Position numbers and translations under genes: made by a program. This document shows, one piece after another, positions 24,990 to 33,581 of a DNA stretch of 40,521 nt (positions are counted from its first letter, which is position 1; every line of letters starts with the position of its first letter). The notes beneath the pieces are model-generated. The model was not told where the DNA came from. It searched no databases and saw only the letters and a list, made by a program, of their open reading frames with translations. This stretch comes from an uncultured Granulosicoccaceae bacterium (GTDB lineage: Bacteria; Pseudomonadota; Gammaproteobacteria; Granulosicoccales; Granulosicoccaceae), in NCBI GenBank assembly GCA_937927895.1, contig CALGKA010000085.1:1-40521 (forward strand). Reading direction: 5' to 3'.

Positions 24990-25186
24990 GCTCTGGGGCA
25001 CTGTAACGGCGTCACAAACTGTATCTTGAGGAAAACTTTTGTTGTTAATCTAAGAAATTTTGGTGCGAGGTATGGTTCTGCGATGACAAGTGAGCTTTGT
25101 CACTTGCGCTGCGTCACATTTGTCGCATCAGGGAGGTGGTCGGTTGAACTGTGTCACTTAATCCGTCTCACATAATTCAGGATTGC

Positions 25187-26053
25187 TTACTCACTGAGAA
25201 ACAGTTCCGGATCAACCCATGTTCTATTTAATCCAACTGACCAGTGTAAATGAGCACCAGTCACACGGCCTGTTGCACCGACTTCTCCAATCTTTTGGCC
25301 GCGCACAACCATTTCGCCGGGGGTTACATCAATTTTGCTCATGTGAGCATAGAACGTTTGTAAGCCCTGGCCATGGCCCAGGAAAACGCAGTTACCACTG
25401 AAGAAGTAATCATCTGCTTCTATTACATAGCCGTCCGCAGGTGCATAAATCGGTGTACCTTCCGGGGCAGCAATATCCATCCCGCCGTGCGGGTTGCGCG
25501 GTTGCTTGTTAAAGAATCGTCGCGAACCGAAAGAGCTACTTTTTATACCTTCTGTAGGTAGATCAAATTGGAGTCCTAAAATATTCTTGTGTCGGTATCG
25601 CTTGGCGTTTGCGATGGCGGTGCGGTCCTTCCTTATCCGTACCATGTCGGTTTCATTTGGATTGACCTGGCGTTTGTTTTTTATGGTTATGTGACTCTCA
25701 GGGTAATCCTTCTTAATTACGCCAAAACTTTTGTTGGTGTTTGATCCGTCAGAGTAAGAGATTTTCAGATCATGGGTGCCAGGTTTGGTTGACAGTGGAA
25801 TGCCCACTAGCGCCCGGTAGCCTTGGTTAGTATTTATAACTGCCACGGGAATATCGTTGAAAGTTGCAGTTGGCGCAGCACCGCCTTGTTCGCCAAGTTC
25901 AATGATTGCGACGCCGCCTGGTGTTTGCTGAATAGTCGGGAGGCGGAAGCTGTTGTCGCTTTGATCGGCAACAGCACTGTTGCAAGCAGCGAGTGCCACT
26001 ACTGCTAAAAAAGTTACTCTTACTATTGCAATACAGCGCATTGATCTAATCAC
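25187..26053 (-). CDS. M23 family (LytM-type) peptidase lipoprotein
   Basis: The 288-residue protein has a lipoprotein signal (LAAC lipobox, Cys24). A beta-rich N-terminal region is followed by a C-terminal LytM domain (about 165-285). Zinc ligands are His189 and Asp193 (HGGMD) and His270 (HLHW); His237 and His268 complete the active site, so it should be an active endopeptidase, probably on peptidoglycan cross-bridges. The start is GTG at 26053, with GGAG placed 5 bases upstream (26062-26059); an ATG four codons later lacks this signal. It is divergent from smc, and the astacin protease follows on the same strand after a 296-base gap. Confidence 0.92.
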   Translation of the reverse strand: MIRSMRCIAIVRVTFLAVVALAACNSAVADQSDNSFRLPTIQQTPGGVAIIELGEQGGAAPTATFNDIPVAVINTNQGYRALVGIPLSTKPGTHDLKISYSDGSNTNKSFGVIKKDYPESHITIKNKRQVNPNETDMVRIRKDRTAIANAKRYRHKNILGLQFDLPTEGIKSSSFGSRRFFNKQPRNPHGGMDIAAPEGTPIYAPADGYVIEADDYFFSGNCVFLGHGQGLQTFYAHMSKIDVTPGEMVVRGQKIGEVGATGRVTGAHLHWSVGLNRTWVDPELFLSE

Positions 26054-26232
26054 GATAACTCCAGCTAAGGTTGTATCTAAAATGGTACAGAATGCGGCAT
26101 TAAAGATACACTTTATCTTGTAGGAATTGGCAATGAAGTAAAATATGCCAAATAGTTAAAAGAATGAAGAAAATCCGGCCGTCTCACGTTATCATTCAAC
26201 ATTACATTGTCTACGTGTTTTCGGCCGCCTAA

Positions 26233-29200
26233 ATGCGATTGAGCAAAATCAAGCTAGCAGGCTTTAAATCTTTCGTTGATCCAACGACTCTGCAGCTATC
26301 CACAAATTTAACCGGTATTGTTGGGCCTAACGGCTGTGGCAAATCAAACACCATTGATGCCGTGCGTTGGGTAATGGGTGAGTCATCGGCCAAGCACCTA
26401 CGCGGCGCCTCAATGACCGATGTAATCTTTTCCGGGTCTTCCTCGCGCAAGCCCGTTGGGCAAGCCTCAGTCGAGCTGGTGTTTGATAATAGCGAAGGCA
26501 AGCTTGGTGGCGAATACGCAGGCTATGCTGAAATCGCTTTGCGCCGGCAGGTAACCAGAGAAGGTCAGTCGCAATACTTTCTTAATGGCACCAAATGCCG
26601 ACGCCGCGATATCACCGATATATTTTTAGGTACCGGGCTTGGCCCACGTAGCTATGCGATTATTGAGCAAGGCATGATCTCGCGCTTGATAGATGCCAAG
26701 CCTGAAGAGATGCGCGTATACCTTGAAGAAGCTGCTGGTATCTCAAAGTACAAAGAGCGTCGTCGTGAAACTGAAAATCGTATTCGCCATACGCGTGATA
26801 ATCTCGATCGCTTAAATGATCTACGTGAAGAAGTAGATAAACAACTGGCGCATTTACAGCGTCAGTCACGCGTGGCAGAAAAATATAAAACGCTTAAGGT
26901 TGATGAAAAACAATTCCGCGGTGAGCTACTCGGTTTGCGTTGGCTCGAATACCAGGAAGCACTGAATTCTTTTGATACGCGTCTTAAAGAACGTGAAGGT
27001 AATGTGGCAGAAGCAGATGAAGTACGTGCTGAAGCTGAAGAAAATATAGGCATCATGCGCGAGAAGCGTACTGAGATAGAAGCGCAGCTCAATGAAGTGC
27101 AGGGCAACTTTTATTCAGTCGGTGCTGATATTACTCGCGCTGAACAATCAATCCAACATGCTCGCAGCGAACGTGAAAAGCGTGGCCAGGAGCTTCAACG
27201 CATTGATGAAGAAACGGCCGAAATAAAAGAAAATATCGAAAACGATGCAGAGCGCATCATGGAAGTAGAAAAGGCGTTGGCAGAAGCAGGTCCCACGCGC
27301 GATAAAATAGAACGAGAGCTGCTAGAGGCGAGCAATGCTTACGATAAAGCCGAGAGCGACTTCCAAGACAGTCTAGCCACATGGGAAGAACTAAGCTCAG
27401 AGCATGCAGAGCAAGAGACCATTGCACAGGTTGAAACGTCGCGCCTGGGTGGGTTAAAAAAGAGCGTTGCAGATCTCAAGTTACGTCAAGAGCGCCTACA
27501 GCGTGAAAGAACAGAGCTATCAGAGCGAGGTGAAGACACCACTCTCAATAGCCTTGTAGCAGAAGAGAAAAGCAAAGCTACTGAAGAACTAACACTACGT
27601 ACGCAACTGCAAGATGCCGGCAGCACACTTGCCTCTGCACGTGAAAAAGTTAACCTATCAGAACTACAACTAGATGCTAAGCGTACCGAACTGCAAAATA
27701 GCAACGGTAGATTGGCCTCATTGCAAGCCTTGCAACAAGCAGCAACAGGTGGCAGTGAAAAGAAGCGCACAGAGTGGCTTGAAAAGAACGGTTTAGAAGA
27801 CGCACCGCCATTGCTAAAGCTGCTTGACATTGACGATGGTTGGGAGAAAGCCATTGAAGCTGTTCTTGGTGATTTTCTAGATGCTATTTGTGTTGATGAT
27901 TTTGACTCACTAAGCAAAAAGCTGGGCACGCTTCCTGAGGCTGGTGTGAACGCATTGCGTGATGGTGTCAAAAGCGATTCTGAAGCCGATGATCAAAAAT
28001 GGCTGGCAACAGTGGTTAATAGTCGAGCAGGAATTGCAGAGCTTCTGCATGGTGTGACTATATGTGAAACCAGTGAGGAAGCCTTTGCCGCGCGTGATTC
28101 TTTGCAGCCCGGTGAATCAATAGTAACTCGCGAAGGGCTATGGATGGGCCGCCATTGGTTGTGTGTACGCCCACTAGATGGCAACGGCAGTGTGCTGGCG
28201 CGCCAGGAAGAGCTTGATAGCCTTACCGAGAAAGTCACAATATTAAAGCAAGATATCGCATCCATCGAGCAGGCCTTTGAGCAGCAAAAGCAAAAGGTAG
28301 TGGAGTGCGAAAATAACCGTGATAAAATACAAACGCTAATTAATGTTCGTCATCGTGAAATAAGCAGTCTCAACGGAAAGATTGAATCTGCGCGTGCACA
28401 GATTGATCAGGCTGATGAACGAGCCAGCAAGGTTGACTCAGAGCTTGAAGAAATTGATGCATTAGTAGAACGCACCACACGTGAACACACAGAGGCTGCA
28501 CGCCGTGCAGAAGAAGCTGAAAAGCAATTGCATCAATTGCAACAGCAGTTATCTGAAATGGATGAGCGCCGCCAACAAGTGCTTGAGTTGCGCAATGAAG
28601 CGCGCCAAACGTTAGATCAAGTCCGTGAAGCAGGGCAGGCTACTATTGTAAAGCTTGAGTCCATGAAGACCGGCCGTGAATCTATAGAGCAAAACCGTGA
28701 GCGTATGGCGCGTCAATTAGATCAACTTATTGCTCGTCGTAAAGAACTCGATTCACAGCAGCAACCAGACAACGGTGAAATTGAACTGCTAAAAACGCAG
28801 CACTTAACTTTGTTGCGTACCCGCAGTGAAGTTGAATCATCTTTGCAGTCTGCTCGTAAAACGCTGGAAGAGCACGACAACGAACAGCGCAAGCAAGAAG
28901 AAAACAGGCACCGCTTAGAACAAAAAGCAACACAAGCTCGTGAGCAATTGCAGCAGGTGAACATGGAATCGCAAGAGTCTCGCGTACGCTTAAAAACGAT
29001 TGACGAACAATTGCAAGAAGCAGAGATAGATCGTGAAGCGCTACTGCCTACTATTCCAGAAGACGCCACTGTTAAAGTGTGGGCGGAGCAGTTGGCAGAG
29101 GTTGAGCAAAAAATTCAGAAGCTAGGGCCAATCAACCTTGCTGCTATTGATGAGTATGCAGAGCAATTACAGCGTAAGGAATATCTAGATGAGCAATTCA

Positions 29201-29736
29201 CCGATATAACCCAAGCGCTAGAAACACTAGAAGAGGCCATTCGAAAGATTGATCGCGAAACACGCACTATGTTTAGTGACACCTTTGAGGCGGTTAACGA
29301 GAAATTACAGGAGCTCTTTCCGAAGTTGTTTGGCGGTGGTGATGCAAAACTTGAACTCATCGGCGATGACTTACTAGAAGCCGGTGTTGCCGTAATGGCA
29401 AGGCCGCCAGGTAAACGTGTAACGAGTATTCAGCTTTTGTCTGGCGGTGAGAAAGCGTTAACGGCAGTGGCAATGGTATTTGCGTTCTTCCATTTGCGGC
29501 CATCGCCATTCTGTATGCTGGATGAGGTTGACGCACCGCTAGATGATGCCAACGTAAGCCGGTTTGCTAAAATGGTTGAAGAAATGTCTAGCCAGGTACA
29601 ATTTATTTTTATTACTCATAATAAAGTGACGATGGAACTTAGTAATCAGCTTATGGGGGTCACCATGCAAGAGCCTGGCGTTTCGCGCTTGGTGAGTGTA
29701 GATGTTGACGAGGCAGTAGAGCTGGCGGTAGCGTAG
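26233..29736 (+). CDS. smc: Chromosome segregation protein SMC
   Basis: SMC is the condensin ATPase that organises and segregates the chromosome with ScpA/ScpB. The 1167-residue protein has the N-terminal Walker A (GIVGPNGCGKSNTIDAVRW, about residues 29-47), long coiled-coils, a hinge around residues 520-660, the second coiled-coil, and a C-terminal head with LLSGGEKALTAVAM (signature) and CMLDEVDAPLDD (Walker B). The ATG at 26233 begins MRLSKIKLAGFKSF, the family N-terminus, but has no visible Shine-Dalgarno. It forms a unit with zipA 125 bases downstream. No scpA or scpB is in the window. Confidence 0.97.
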   Translation: MRLSKIKLAGFKSFVDPTTLQLSTNLTGIVGPNGCGKSNTIDAVRWVMGESSAKHLRGASMTDVIFSGSSSRKPVGQASVELVFDNSEGKLGGEYAGYAEIALRRQVTREGQSQYFLNGTKCRRRDITDIFLGTGLGPRSYAIIEQGMISRLIDAKPEEMRVYLEEAAGISKYKERRRETENRIRHTRDNLDRLNDLREEVDKQLAHLQRQSRVAEKYKTLKVDEKQFRGELLGLRWLEYQEALNSFDTRLKEREGNVAEADEVRAEAEENIGIMREKRTEIEAQLNEVQGNFYSVGADITRAEQSIQHARSEREKRGQELQRIDEETAEIKENIENDAERIMEVEKALAEAGPTRDKIERELLEASNAYDKAESDFQDSLATWEELSSEHAEQETIAQVETSRLGGLKKSVADLKLRQERLQRERTELSERGEDTTLNSLVAEEKSKATEELTLRTQLQDAGSTLASAREKVNLSELQLDAKRTELQNSNGRLASLQALQQAATGGSEKKRTEWLEKNGLEDAPPLLKLLDIDDGWEKAIEAVLGDFLDAICVDDFDSLSKKLGTLPEAGVNALRDGVKSDSEADDQKWLATVVNSRAGIAELLHGVTICETSEEAFAARDSLQPGESIVTREGLWMGRHWLCVRPLDGNGSVLARQEELDSLTEKVTILKQDIASIEQAFEQQKQKVVECENNRDKIQTLINVRHREISSLNGKIESARAQIDQADERASKVDSELEEIDALVERTTREHTEAARRAEEAEKQLHQLQQQLSEMDERRQQVLELRNEARQTLDQVREAGQATIVKLESMKTGRESIEQNRERMARQLDQLIARRKELDSQQQPDNGEIELLKTQHLTLLRTRSEVESSLQSARKTLEEHDNEQRKQEENRHRLEQKATQAREQLQQVNMESQESRVRLKTIDEQLQEAEIDREALLPTIPEDATVKVWAEQLAEVEQKIQKLGPINLAAIDEYAEQLQRKEYLDEQFTDITQALETLEEAIRKIDRETRTMFSDTFEAVNEKLQELFPKLFGGGDAKLELIGDDLLEAGVAVMARPPGKRVTSIQLLSGGEKALTAVAMVFAFFHLRPSPFCMLDEVDAPLDDANVSRFAKMVEEMSSQVQFIFITHNKVTMELSNQLMGVTMQEPGVSRLVSVDVDEAVELAVA

Positions 29737-29861
29737 ATGCGCAAGTAGTTTTGCGTGCTAACCATGGGTCAAACCCGATTAACATTTCCGTAACGTCAAT
29801 CGACGCGCAAAACTTTAGTTTGTACACTGGTTTTGTCGTGAGTCATAATTAGAAGGTCAAG

Positions 29862-30854
29862 ATGCAGATGGAGTTCTATCGCTGGATACTTATTTTGACG
29901 GGTGTTGCCCTTTTGGGTGTCGCCTATTTAATGGGTCGGAAGAAAATCAATACCAATGTCTACCATCGAGCAGCGCCCGATGCGTATGACCCATCTCTAG
30001 ATGAACTTAGCATTCCCATTGGTGATTTCGCTGAGGACAAAAACACCGTTAACGCTTCATCACCTGAGGATGAAACCGCACCGCAGTGGCAGGCAGATGG
30101 CAACTCGTCTTTTGGCGAAACAAATGATCGCAGCCGTGAAACGTTTCTTACGGACGAAGAGATCGATGCAACTCTTTCTCCTCAAGAATCTACGCGGGTA
30201 GAGTTCGATATAAGCGAACAATTGAATGAGGTCGAGTTCGAAGGCGATGAATCTGTAGATACCACAACGGCACGTACCACAAGTTTCGCCAGCGCTGTAA
30301 AACAAGCAGCAGTTGTGAATATTCCAACCGATAATGTAGCCGTTAGCGACGAAGCGCATGAAGTAGAGAGAAATTTCTCTGAGGAATTTGAAACCTATGG
30401 TGAAGAAACAGTACAAATTGAAGACTTCGAAGAAAAGCTTGTAACCATTCATGTAGCGGCACAGCGCGATCAAAGATTTTTCGGTAATGATCTTAAGGCA
30501 CTGTTTGATCAACACGGCTACCGGTTCGGCCGCATGTCGCTTTACCACTGCACGCTTGAGGGTGATCGAGTTTTTTCTATAGCCAATATGGTGAAGCCCG
30601 GAACGTTTGATGAGGAAACATTAGATAAGTTTGCGACACCTGGTATTACTTTGTTTATGAGATTACCGATTGAGTTAGATGCAGACGTAGCGTTTGATTT
30701 TCTCATTCGCGAAGCAAAAGAACTAGCTGAAGAATTAGGAGGGCAGTTGCGCGATGAGAATCGCAATCCCCTTAGTGAGCAGACTATCCAGCATATGCGG
30801 GATGATATTCAGCAATATGTCTTTCGGAGTAAGAGAGTGTTGCAACCGTCTTAG
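29862..30854 (+). CDS. zipA: Cell division protein ZipA
   Basis: ZipA tethers FtsZ to the inner membrane at the division site. The 330 residues comprise an N-terminal membrane anchor (about 6-25, FYRWILILTGVALLGVAYLM), a short basic stretch, an acidic disordered linker (about 35-185), and the C-terminal FtsZ-binding domain (about 190-325) with LVTIHVAAQRDQRFFGNDL and GITLFMRLPIELDADVAFD. The start at 29862 has AGAAGG 5 bases upstream; a second ATG at 29868 is possible. In many relatives ligA follows zipA; here it is absent. Confidence 0.95.
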   Translation: MQMEFYRWILILTGVALLGVAYLMGRKKINTNVYHRAAPDAYDPSLDELSIPIGDFAEDKNTVNASSPEDETAPQWQADGNSSFGETNDRSRETFLTDEEIDATLSPQESTRVEFDISEQLNEVEFEGDESVDTTTARTTSFASAVKQAAVVNIPTDNVAVSDEAHEVERNFSEEFETYGEETVQIEDFEEKLVTIHVAAQRDQRFFGNDLKALFDQHGYRFGRMSLYHCTLEGDRVFSIANMVKPGTFDEETLDKFATPGITLFMRLPIELDADVAFDFLIREAKELAEELGGQLRDENRNPLSEQTIQHMRDDIQQYVFRSKRVLQPS

Positions 30855-31021
30855 GCTTCATGCTCTTGGGTTTCGTTTTGGTTTGCCTTGGCAGGCTTGT
30901 TGTTTTTGTCCTGCGGACGTGTATTGTTTGCCTTGCAGGCGGCCCCTTTTTTATTGGGGTCGCGCCCATTATTGACAACTATGGGCACATCCATGTGCAC
31001 CGCGCTCAAAGCGCCGTCCAT
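30851..31021 (-). CDS. Candidate small ORF, 56 residues, unknown
   Basis: I do not recognise this product. It reads ATG at 31021 to TAA at 30851: a short N-terminal part (MDGALSAVHMDVPIVV), then a very hydrophilic Lys/Asn/Gln-rich part (KKGAACKANNTRPQDKNNK) ending EHEA. An in-frame TGA 12 bases upstream fixes the longest possible start. GAGG lies about 10 bases upstream, which is rather far. The stop overlaps the zipA stop on the other strand. The ATG falls in the loop of a perfect 9-bp hairpin. A second open minus frame (30784-30978) crosses the same DNA, so low-complexity composition alone could explain the openness. Confidence 0.3.
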   Translation of the reverse strand: MDGALSAVHMDVPIVVNNGRDPNKKGAACKANNTRPQDKNNKPAKANQNETQEHEA

Positions 31022-31030
31022 GGCGCTTTG
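30939..31030. repeat. Cluster of three stem-loops downstream of zipA
   Basis: GCGGCCCC (30939-30946) pairs with GGGGTCGC (30956-30963) with one wobble. GCACAT and ATGTGC are separated by two bases within about 30984-30998. CAAAGCGCC (31007-31015) pairs perfectly with GGCGCTTTG (31022-31030) around GTCCAT. None is followed by a proper T run. Near-direct repeats of TTTGCCTTGGCAGGC lie at 30882-30896 and 30927-30940. Confidence 0.55.
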
Positions 31031-31429
31031 ACCTCACGGAAGACTATTTCAAAAAACAACAAAAAGCGCGTTTAACTGCACTAACTGATTCACTTCGTGA
31101 GTGTCGGCACTCTACGTCGGCTTTTTGGGATTTGGGCAGACTGATTGTTTTACGGGTCGCGACGCTTTGTTGGGCTGGAAGTAACTGATAGGTTTTGCGC
31201 TCGTGTGTTCTGTTATTCCTGATAGATTATCCGCTTGCTGCAAATAAGCCGCTCTATCCTTTAGCTTGTAACTAAGCAACCACTCGTCATCTTTTAAGGA
31301 AACCCACAAGCGTCAGCGTGGGATAATAGAACTGTGGGGCTTAATGATTATAAAGCCACAGAGAGAACACTCACTTCCCTGGGTCGCTCGTTACTCATCT
31401 AAGATGAACTACCACTTATAGTTCTGAAC
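31031..31429. other. Intergenic stretch with no supported gene
   Basis: About 400 bases. A 65-codon open frame (31309-31112, minus) opens only with TTG, shows no domain or Shine-Dalgarno, and I do not call it. Small stem-loops occur: GAGTG/CACTC at 31099-31112 and GAACTA/TAGTTC at 31406-31424, neither with a T run. The second lies just past the stop of the leftward Old Yellow Enzyme gene and may mark its transcript end. Confidence 0.5.
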
Positions 31430-32578
31430 TCACTCATTCAACTTAGCAATCTGCGCGCGTCTATCTACAGCCCACTTGTATTGATGCGGCCATAGATCGT
31501 AGTCGGGGTCATCCCCTAGTTCTAACGCAGCTCTTAGTGGCCAGAAGGGGTCGTGCATTATTTCGCGGCCCAGCGCTACTAGTTCGGCTTTGCCTGATGA
31601 GACTATCTCTTCGGCTTGATGAGGGTCGATGATGACGCCTACTGCCATGGCTTTTAGGTTGGTTTCTTTTTGAATGCGGTCGGCGAAGGGGACTTGGAAG
31701 CCTGGGGTTCTGGCTGAACTTTTTGTTAGGGGTTTGCCTTCGTCGTCTATGCGAAATCTTGGTGCACCACCTATGCCGCCTGAGGAACAATCGATAACGT
31801 CTATGCCGCACTTTTCCAGTGCGTTTGAAAGTGTTATGGAATCATCCATTGACCAGCCGCCGTCTAGTCCGTCGATCGCGGATATTCTAAAAAATAATGG
31901 TACTGATTCGCCAACGGCTTCGCGTACTGCTGTAACGACTTCTAATGGAAAGCGCATTCTGTTTTGAATGTTGCCACCGTATTCGTCTGTTCTAAAGTTA
32001 GATAGCGGAGATAAAAAAGAGTGCAGTAGGTAGCCGTGTGCACCGTGTACTTCTATTACTTTAAAGCCTGCTTCTATGGATCGTTTAGCGGCGCTGGCAA
32101 ACGTTGATACTAGTTGCTTAATATCGTCTACTGATAACTCATGTGGGGTAGGGAAGTTACCGGCTACGGGTGCAGCGCTTGGCGCTACAGTGATCCATGC
32201 GTTTGGATCATCTTTGCTTAATGGTTGGCCACCGTTGAAGGGTGCTGCTGTGGAGGCCTTTCTGCCGGCGTGGGCTAATTGGATTCCTGCTACACAACCC
32301 ATATCGTTTATAAATTCCGTTATGGGTTGTAGTGCCTCTACGTGTTCATCAGACCAAATACCTAAACACTGTGGGGTGATGCGACCGATTGCTTCTACTG
32401 CTGTGGCTTCTGCGAATACCAAGCCTGATTTACCGCGTGCGAATGTACTTAAGTGTGCGAAGTGCCATGGTTGCGCCAGGCCTTCAATCGCCGAGTACAT
32501 GCACAGCGGTGATACCACCACGCGGTTAGGAAGCGTGACGCCTCTGATTGTCATTGGGGTAAAAAGTGTAGACATCAT
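31430..32578 (-). CDS. NADH:flavin oxidoreductase, Old Yellow Enzyme family (XenA/YqjM-like)
   Basis: The 382-residue FMN-binding TIM barrel reduces activated C=C bonds (enones, possibly nitro compounds) with NAD(P)H. Features of the thermophilic-like class are visible: Cys26 and Tyr28 in PLCMY (redox-tuning Cys), HAGRK at 103-107, and the substrate-binding pair His178/His181 with Tyr183 in HGAHGYLLHSFLSP. These correspond to xenobiotic reductase A. The physiological substrate is unknown. GGAG lies 4 bases before the ATG at 32578 and 7 bases before a second ATG at 32575; either may be used. It follows the hydratase-like gene by 48 bases on the same strand, probably as one operon. Confidence 0.9.
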   Translation of the reverse strand: MMSTLFTPMTIRGVTLPNRVVVSPLCMYSAIEGLAQPWHFAHLSTFARGKSGLVFAEATAVEAIGRITPQCLGIWSDEHVEALQPITEFINDMGCVAGIQLAHAGRKASTAAPFNGGQPLSKDDPNAWITVAPSAAPVAGNFPTPHELSVDDIKQLVSTFASAAKRSIEAGFKVIEVHGAHGYLLHSFLSPLSNFRTDEYGGNIQNRMRFPLEVVTAVREAVGESVPLFFRISAIDGLDGGWSMDDSITLSNALEKCGIDVIDCSSGGIGGAPRFRIDDEGKPLTKSSARTPGFQVPFADRIQKETNLKAMAVGVIIDPHQAEEIVSSGKAELVALGREIMHDPFWPLRAALELGDDPDYDLWPHQYKWAVDRRAQIAKLNE

Positions 32579-32626
32579 GCTGCTCCGCGGGTGGATGTTT
32601 TGTTTTTATTAGACGCTTTTGGGGTA

Positions 32627-33397
32627 TTAACTAAATTGATAACCGATTGTGCCGCAGCCGCTGAATTCTATTTCAACGCTTCCAGCTACCGGTGCAATAA
32701 CGCCAAGGCAAGTTCCGGTAGAAACCCATTCACCGGCTTTTAGTCCTTGGCCGGTTTCTTTTAATGCATTGTGCATCCACAGCAGAGCATTAAGTGGATG
32801 GCCCAATACGGCAGCACCTGTACCACTGTTGGTTTCAGAGTCATTGGTTTTAGCGCTCACTGCCACCTGGGCAAGGTCCATCGAACGCCAGTTCTCAATG
32901 GCAGGGCCTTCTATGAAGGCGACGTTGGCACCGTAGTCTGCTACAGCGCAGTGCAAGCTTGGCAGGCCTTCGCCTTCGGTGCGTCGGCCTACTATTTCTA
33001 CCGCTATGTGACAGCTCTCAATATAGCTTGGTAAGTCATTAATGTTCAATTCCTGGTCGGTGGGGAAGTCGGTGCCGCACAGAAAGGCGAATTCTGCTTC
33101 CCCACCGAGTACGCCTGGTCGCAGACTTAGGTTTGCGCCTGGGGCTACGCGATCTTTTTCGAACATCGGGCCATAAAAAGGTGCATTACAACCAAATAGC
33201 TTTTGCGCGCCCTCGTTGGTTGCTCCCACCTTGTAGCCGATACGCACTGAAGGATAGCTTTCGGTGGCTCGGGCTTGTAGTTGGTAGGCCTCTGCAAGGG
33301 TTGCGATGGTATCGTACGGGGTCGGGTCAATCTGTTCGTGGCTGTTACGGGCATCAGCCAGTTGCTTTGCTAGATCCGCGTGGTCAAGTGTTGGCAT
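32627..33397 (-). CDS. 2-keto-4-pentenoate hydratase / fumarylacetoacetate hydrolase superfamily protein
   Basis: The 256-residue protein resembles MhpD-type 2-hydroxypenta-2,4-dienoate hydratases: RIGYKVGATNEGAQKLFGC, the metal-binding GGEAEFAFLCG region, the AVEIVGRR segment and the C-terminal GEWVSTGTCLGVIAPVAG. Members hydrate dienoates from meta-cleavage of aromatics, or decarboxylate related keto acids. No other ring-cleavage genes are present in the window, so the pathway is open. It is upstream of the Old Yellow Enzyme gene in the same direction. It diverges from the methyltransferase across a 184-base gap. Confidence 0.87.
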   Translation of the reverse strand: MPTLDHADLAKQLADARNSHEQIDPTPYDTIATLAEAYQLQARATESYPSVRIGYKVGATNEGAQKLFGCNAPFYGPMFEKDRVAPGANLSLRPGVLGGEAEFAFLCGTDFPTDQELNINDLPSYIESCHIAVEIVGRRTEGEGLPSLHCAVADYGANVAFIEGPAIENWRSMDLAQVAVSAKTNDSETNSGTGAAVLGHPLNALLWMHNALKETGQGLKAGEWVSTGTCLGVIAPVAGSVEIEFSGCGTIGYQFS

Positions 33398-33540
33398 GTT
33401 CGGCCTTTTAGAGTGAGATTAGTGCGCCAATCGTAGGGGCTCGGGGGTCAAGCGGCAAGCCCATTGTTAACATGTTGTCGTGTGCACAGAATTCTACGCT
33501 TCTAAACCACCAATCATGCACGCGATGTCGCTTGAGGCGC

Positions 33541-33546
33541 TATAAT
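33541..33546 (+). promoter_or_regulatory. -10 box (TATAAT) for the methyltransferase-glk unit
   Basis: A perfect TATAAT sits 35 bases before the preferred GTG start at 33582. No good -35 hexamer is seen 16-18 bases upstream. It overlaps the TTG at 33546 that opens the longer frame, which argues against that longer start. Confidence 0.45.
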
Positions 33547-33581
33547 TGAGTTTGGGTGTTTTGCAAATTCGCGGAGAAATT

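Noticed and set aside
24978..25175. Open frame in the gap between the astacin and M23 genes
   Set aside because: Composition and start context do not support coding; it overlaps the inverted repeat region upstream of the astacin gene.
27486..27971. 161-codon open frame antisense to smc
   Set aside because: Ser-rich translation with no domain; it mirrors Glu/Arg/Leu-rich coiled-coil codons of smc, as do the other antisense frames in that gene.
30060..30548. 162-codon frame antisense to zipA
   Set aside because: Phe/Cys/Ile-rich product arising from the acidic linker codons of zipA; zipA itself is unambiguous.
31112..31309. 65-codon minus-strand frame downstream of zipA
   Set aside because: It opens only with TTG, has no visible Shine-Dalgarno or domain, and lies in a gap rich in small repeats; not enough to call a gene.
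32076..32612. 178-codon frame antisense to the Old Yellow Enzyme gene
   Set aside because: The opposite strand has full family motifs and the correct length; this frame has no domain and no plausible start.
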